Assembly: GCA_023430845.1 (NCBI GenBank)
Contig: JAEYYJ010000114.1
Span: 1 to 6,691, forward strand
Direction of reading: 5' to 3'
DNA from: Pseudomonadota bacterium
GTDB taxonomy: Bacteria > Pseudomonadota > Alphaproteobacteria > Rhizobiales > Hyphomicrobiaceae
Length of the DNA stretch: 6,691 bases
A program made the position numbers and the translations under genes. Below the pieces are notes generated by a model. The model did no database searches. It was given only the letters and a program-made list of their open reading frames with translations, and was not told the DNA's origin. The first letter of the stretch is position 1; every line of letters starts with the position of its first letter. Positions 5,269 through 6,691 of this stretch are shown here, piece by piece.

Positions 5269-6432
5269 CTACTTCGCGGCCAGGAAATTGCGGTGGATCC
5301 AGCGGCCGTCGGATGTGCGCGCCTCGACCTTCAGCACGTTCGCGCTTTCCTTAGTCTCATGCTGGGCGATATTGGCCAGTGCGCGTGTGTTGGCCTCGCC
5401 GTTCTCCGCTTCCGTCAGGAACTTCTCGACGTCCGAGATGTGGGGCAATGGCGGCGCCTGTCGCGCGGGGTTCGCGAGGGCCTCGGTTGCGGCGGCGCGC
5501 ACGAGCTTCGGCCACATCTTCCGGAAGAGACCATTCGATGGGTAGAGGTCGGCGCCGGCGATCTTGCCGTTGATCGCGATCACGACGCCGACTACGTCAT
5601 CATCGGCGAGGCCTTTTGCTTCCAGTGCCGTGACGAAGTCCGCTTGCGCTTTCTGCAGGCGCTCGTTCTCGAGCGTGAGCTGGAGGCTGCTTTTTGACTT
5701 CTCGGATGCCATGGGGGCAGCGAGGCGTGCCGTGAGCTGGGTCTGCGCGGCGGCGACGCTGTCCCAGACATCACCCTGGCCGCTGCGAACGTACGGCCGC
5801 GTGCCTTGGACGACGCGCTGAGACTCTTCGGCCGGCGGCCGCACTTGATTGATGAGCGGCTCGACGCTGCCGATGCGATCACGCCACGCGCGGCGATCTG
5901 CGGGTGGCGGCGCAACACCTAGCGAGGATCTCCCTTCTTCACTTGCGACCGGCGCGCGTGCGATGGCGAGTTTGGCGGTACGCGAGAAGAGCTGCGCATT
6001 GGAGGCGGAGAATTTCGTCACGTCCTCCGTCCCGCGGCTGTTCCACCGTCCCTGCTCGACGCAGTAGGCGCCGATGGCGATCTTGCCCGAGCGCGGCGGA
6101 ATGAGCAGGCTCGTCGTCAGCACGCGATCCTGCTGGCCGCCTTTGACGAGGTCGCCGAACTGGATGAAGACCGGCTCGGCGCCGGTGTTCTCGATCCTGA
6201 GCTCGCGAACGTTGCCCGTCTCATGAACGATGACGCTGCCTTTGGAGAGCGCTTCCTCGAGTGTGGCGGGCGTCGGACCGGCAGCAGAGCTGCCGCGCAC
6301 GAGATAGACGGCGAGGTTCTCGTGGGCGAGCGGAGCTGAGATCTTCAGGGCGGGATCGGGCGCGGCAGTTGCGAGGGTTGCCATGCCGAGGCCGGCAGCG
6401 GCGAAAAGGATCGGGGCGAAGCGCAATTGCAT
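5269..6432 (-). CDS. Exported ARPP-1 domain family protein, function unknown
   Basis: This 387-residue protein begins with a clear signal peptide: MQLRFAPILFAAAGLGMATL, with a likely cleavage after ATA near residue 23. The mature part matches my memory of the ARPP-1 domain (ARG and Rhodanese-Phosphatase-superfamily-associated). It has a TLEEALSKGSVIVHE segment (57-71), NVRELRIENTGAEPVFIQFG (74-93) and KGGQQDRVLTTSLLIPPRSG (97-116). These are followed by IGAYCVEQGRW (120-130) and GQGDVWDSVAAAQ (218-230). The CVEQGRW and QxRVLTTS elements are the most recognisable. No catalytic residues can be named and Cys124 is the only cysteine in the mature protein. A helical, charged C-terminal region follows (about 250-387). 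The start is supported by GGGAG at 6446-6442, 9 bases upstream. It is transcribed convergently to emrB and alone in the visible sequence. The family name is moderately sure and the function unknown. Confidence 0.78.
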   Translation of the reverse strand: MQLRFAPILFAAAGLGMATLATAAPDPALKISAPLAHENLAVYLVRGSSAAGPTPATLEEALSKGSVIVHETGNVRELRIENTGAEPVFIQFGDLVKGGQQDRVLTTSLLIPPRSGKIAIGAYCVEQGRWNSRGTEDVTKFSASNAQLFSRTAKLAIARAPVASEEGRSSLGVAPPPADRRAWRDRIGSVEPLINQVRPPAEESQRVVQGTRPYVRSGQGDVWDSVAAAQTQLTARLAAPMASEKSKSSLQLTLENERLQKAQADFVTALEAKGLADDDVVGVVIAINGKIAGADLYPSNGLFRKMWPKLVRAAATEALANPARQAPPLPHISDVEKFLTEAENGEANTRALANIAQHETKESANVLKVEARTSDGRWIHRNFLAAK

Positions 6433-6691
6433 CGAGTGTCACTCCCAAAAATACGGCGCGACAGGCGCGGGCCACATGCAACTAGGCCTTGTTCCCGGCG
6501 GTATTTCGGAGGCATTGCGGATCGTCGGGGGCCATTTGGCGGCGGATCGACGGCCCCCGGCTGAACGGGCGATAAAGGCTCAACCCCTCGTTATCCAGCC
6601 AGGCACCGGTATGCTTGCTCTTCGGTCGAGGCCGGTAGTACATTGAGGGACTTGGAGAAATCCCGCGATCCGCGCAATGAGCGTGGGACGC
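6433..6691. other. Region upstream of the ARPP-1 gene with no confident gene
   Basis: These 259 bases contain no recognisable protein or RNA gene. A GC-rich hairpin, CGGGGGCC (6526-6533) with GGCCCCCG (6552-6559), has an 18-base loop. The minus strand is open without a stop from the right edge to TAG at 6484-6482, reading for example GAWLDNEGLSLYRPF. This could be the C-terminal end of an upstream gene, but it has no recognised motif and only moderate codon bias. On the plus strand a TTG at 6643 opens a frame (RDLEKSRDPRNERGT) to the window edge with a weak, distant Shine-Dalgarno. A promoter for the ARPP-1 gene should lie here but no -35/-10 pair stands out. Confidence 0.4.

Noticed and set aside
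4338..5354. Plus-strand open frame overlapping the end of emrB and running into the convergent spacer
   Set aside because: It is out of frame with emrB, rich in Arg and His, and lacks any domain or ribosome binding site.
6434..6446. GAGTG-T-CACTC dyad overlapping the ARPP-1 ribosome binding site, considered as an SD-sequestering hairpin
   Set aside because: With a one-base centre the RNA stem could keep only about three pairs, too weak to hide the Shine-Dalgarno; a protein site is possible but unsupported.
6643..6691. TTG-initiated plus-strand frame at the right edge as a new gene
   Set aside because: The Shine-Dalgarno match is distant, the start codon is non-standard and only 16 codons are visible.
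1..6691. CRISPR array, tRNA or rRNA gene, insertion sequence or prophage remnants
   Set aside because: No regularly spaced repeats, no cloverleaf or rRNA-like sequence, and no transposase, integrase or terminal inverted repeats were seen.

Overview
The window is GC-rich (strong G/C preference at third codon positions) and gene-dense. A DUF1127 protein, a YafY-type WYL regulator, a MarR-EmrA-EmrB operon and GGGTGAGGGGC-type intergenic repeats together fit an alphaproteobacterium, probably of the order Hyphomicrobiales. That placement is inferred from gene content and base composition, not from a marker gene.

Left part (1-1042, minus strand): reading leftward, a short Arg-rich DUF1127 protein (561-842) is followed by a VOC (glyoxalase-fold) protein (76-453) and the first 14 codons of an unidentified gene that leaves the window (1-44). 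A 16-bp imperfect stem-loop (506-552) lies between the DUF1127 and VOC genes. The 200-bp gap between the DUF1127 gene and the divergent regulator holds two copies of CTGACA-N6-TGTCAG, 33 bp apart centre to centre, which look like a tandem operator.

Middle part (1043-5151, plus strand): a HTH-WYL regulator (1043-1774) reads away from the tandem operator. After a 105-bp gap with an AT-rich palindrome containing a perfect TATAAT comes a tightly packed efflux operon. It consists of a MarR-family repressor (1880-2380), an EmrA-type membrane fusion protein (2390-3589) and an EmrB-type DHA2 major facilitator transporter (3586-5151). The EmrA and EmrB genes overlap by ATGA. Together they should form an inner-membrane/periplasm drug or aromatic-acid extrusion unit, with the MarR protein as its ligand-released repressor. 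No TolC-like outer membrane channel is encoded here.

Right part (5152-6691): a convergent spacer rich in inverted repeats separates emrB from a minus-strand gene (5269-6432). That gene encodes a protein with a signal peptide that I assign to the poorly characterised ARPP-1 domain family. Upstream of it lie about 260 bp with no confidently assignable gene.

Most of the window is ordinary accessory and regulatory content. The points most worth a second look are the tandem TGTCAG operator between the WYL regulator and the DUF1127 gene, the palindrome-embedded -10 box of the efflux operon, and the exported ARPP-1 protein of unknown function.
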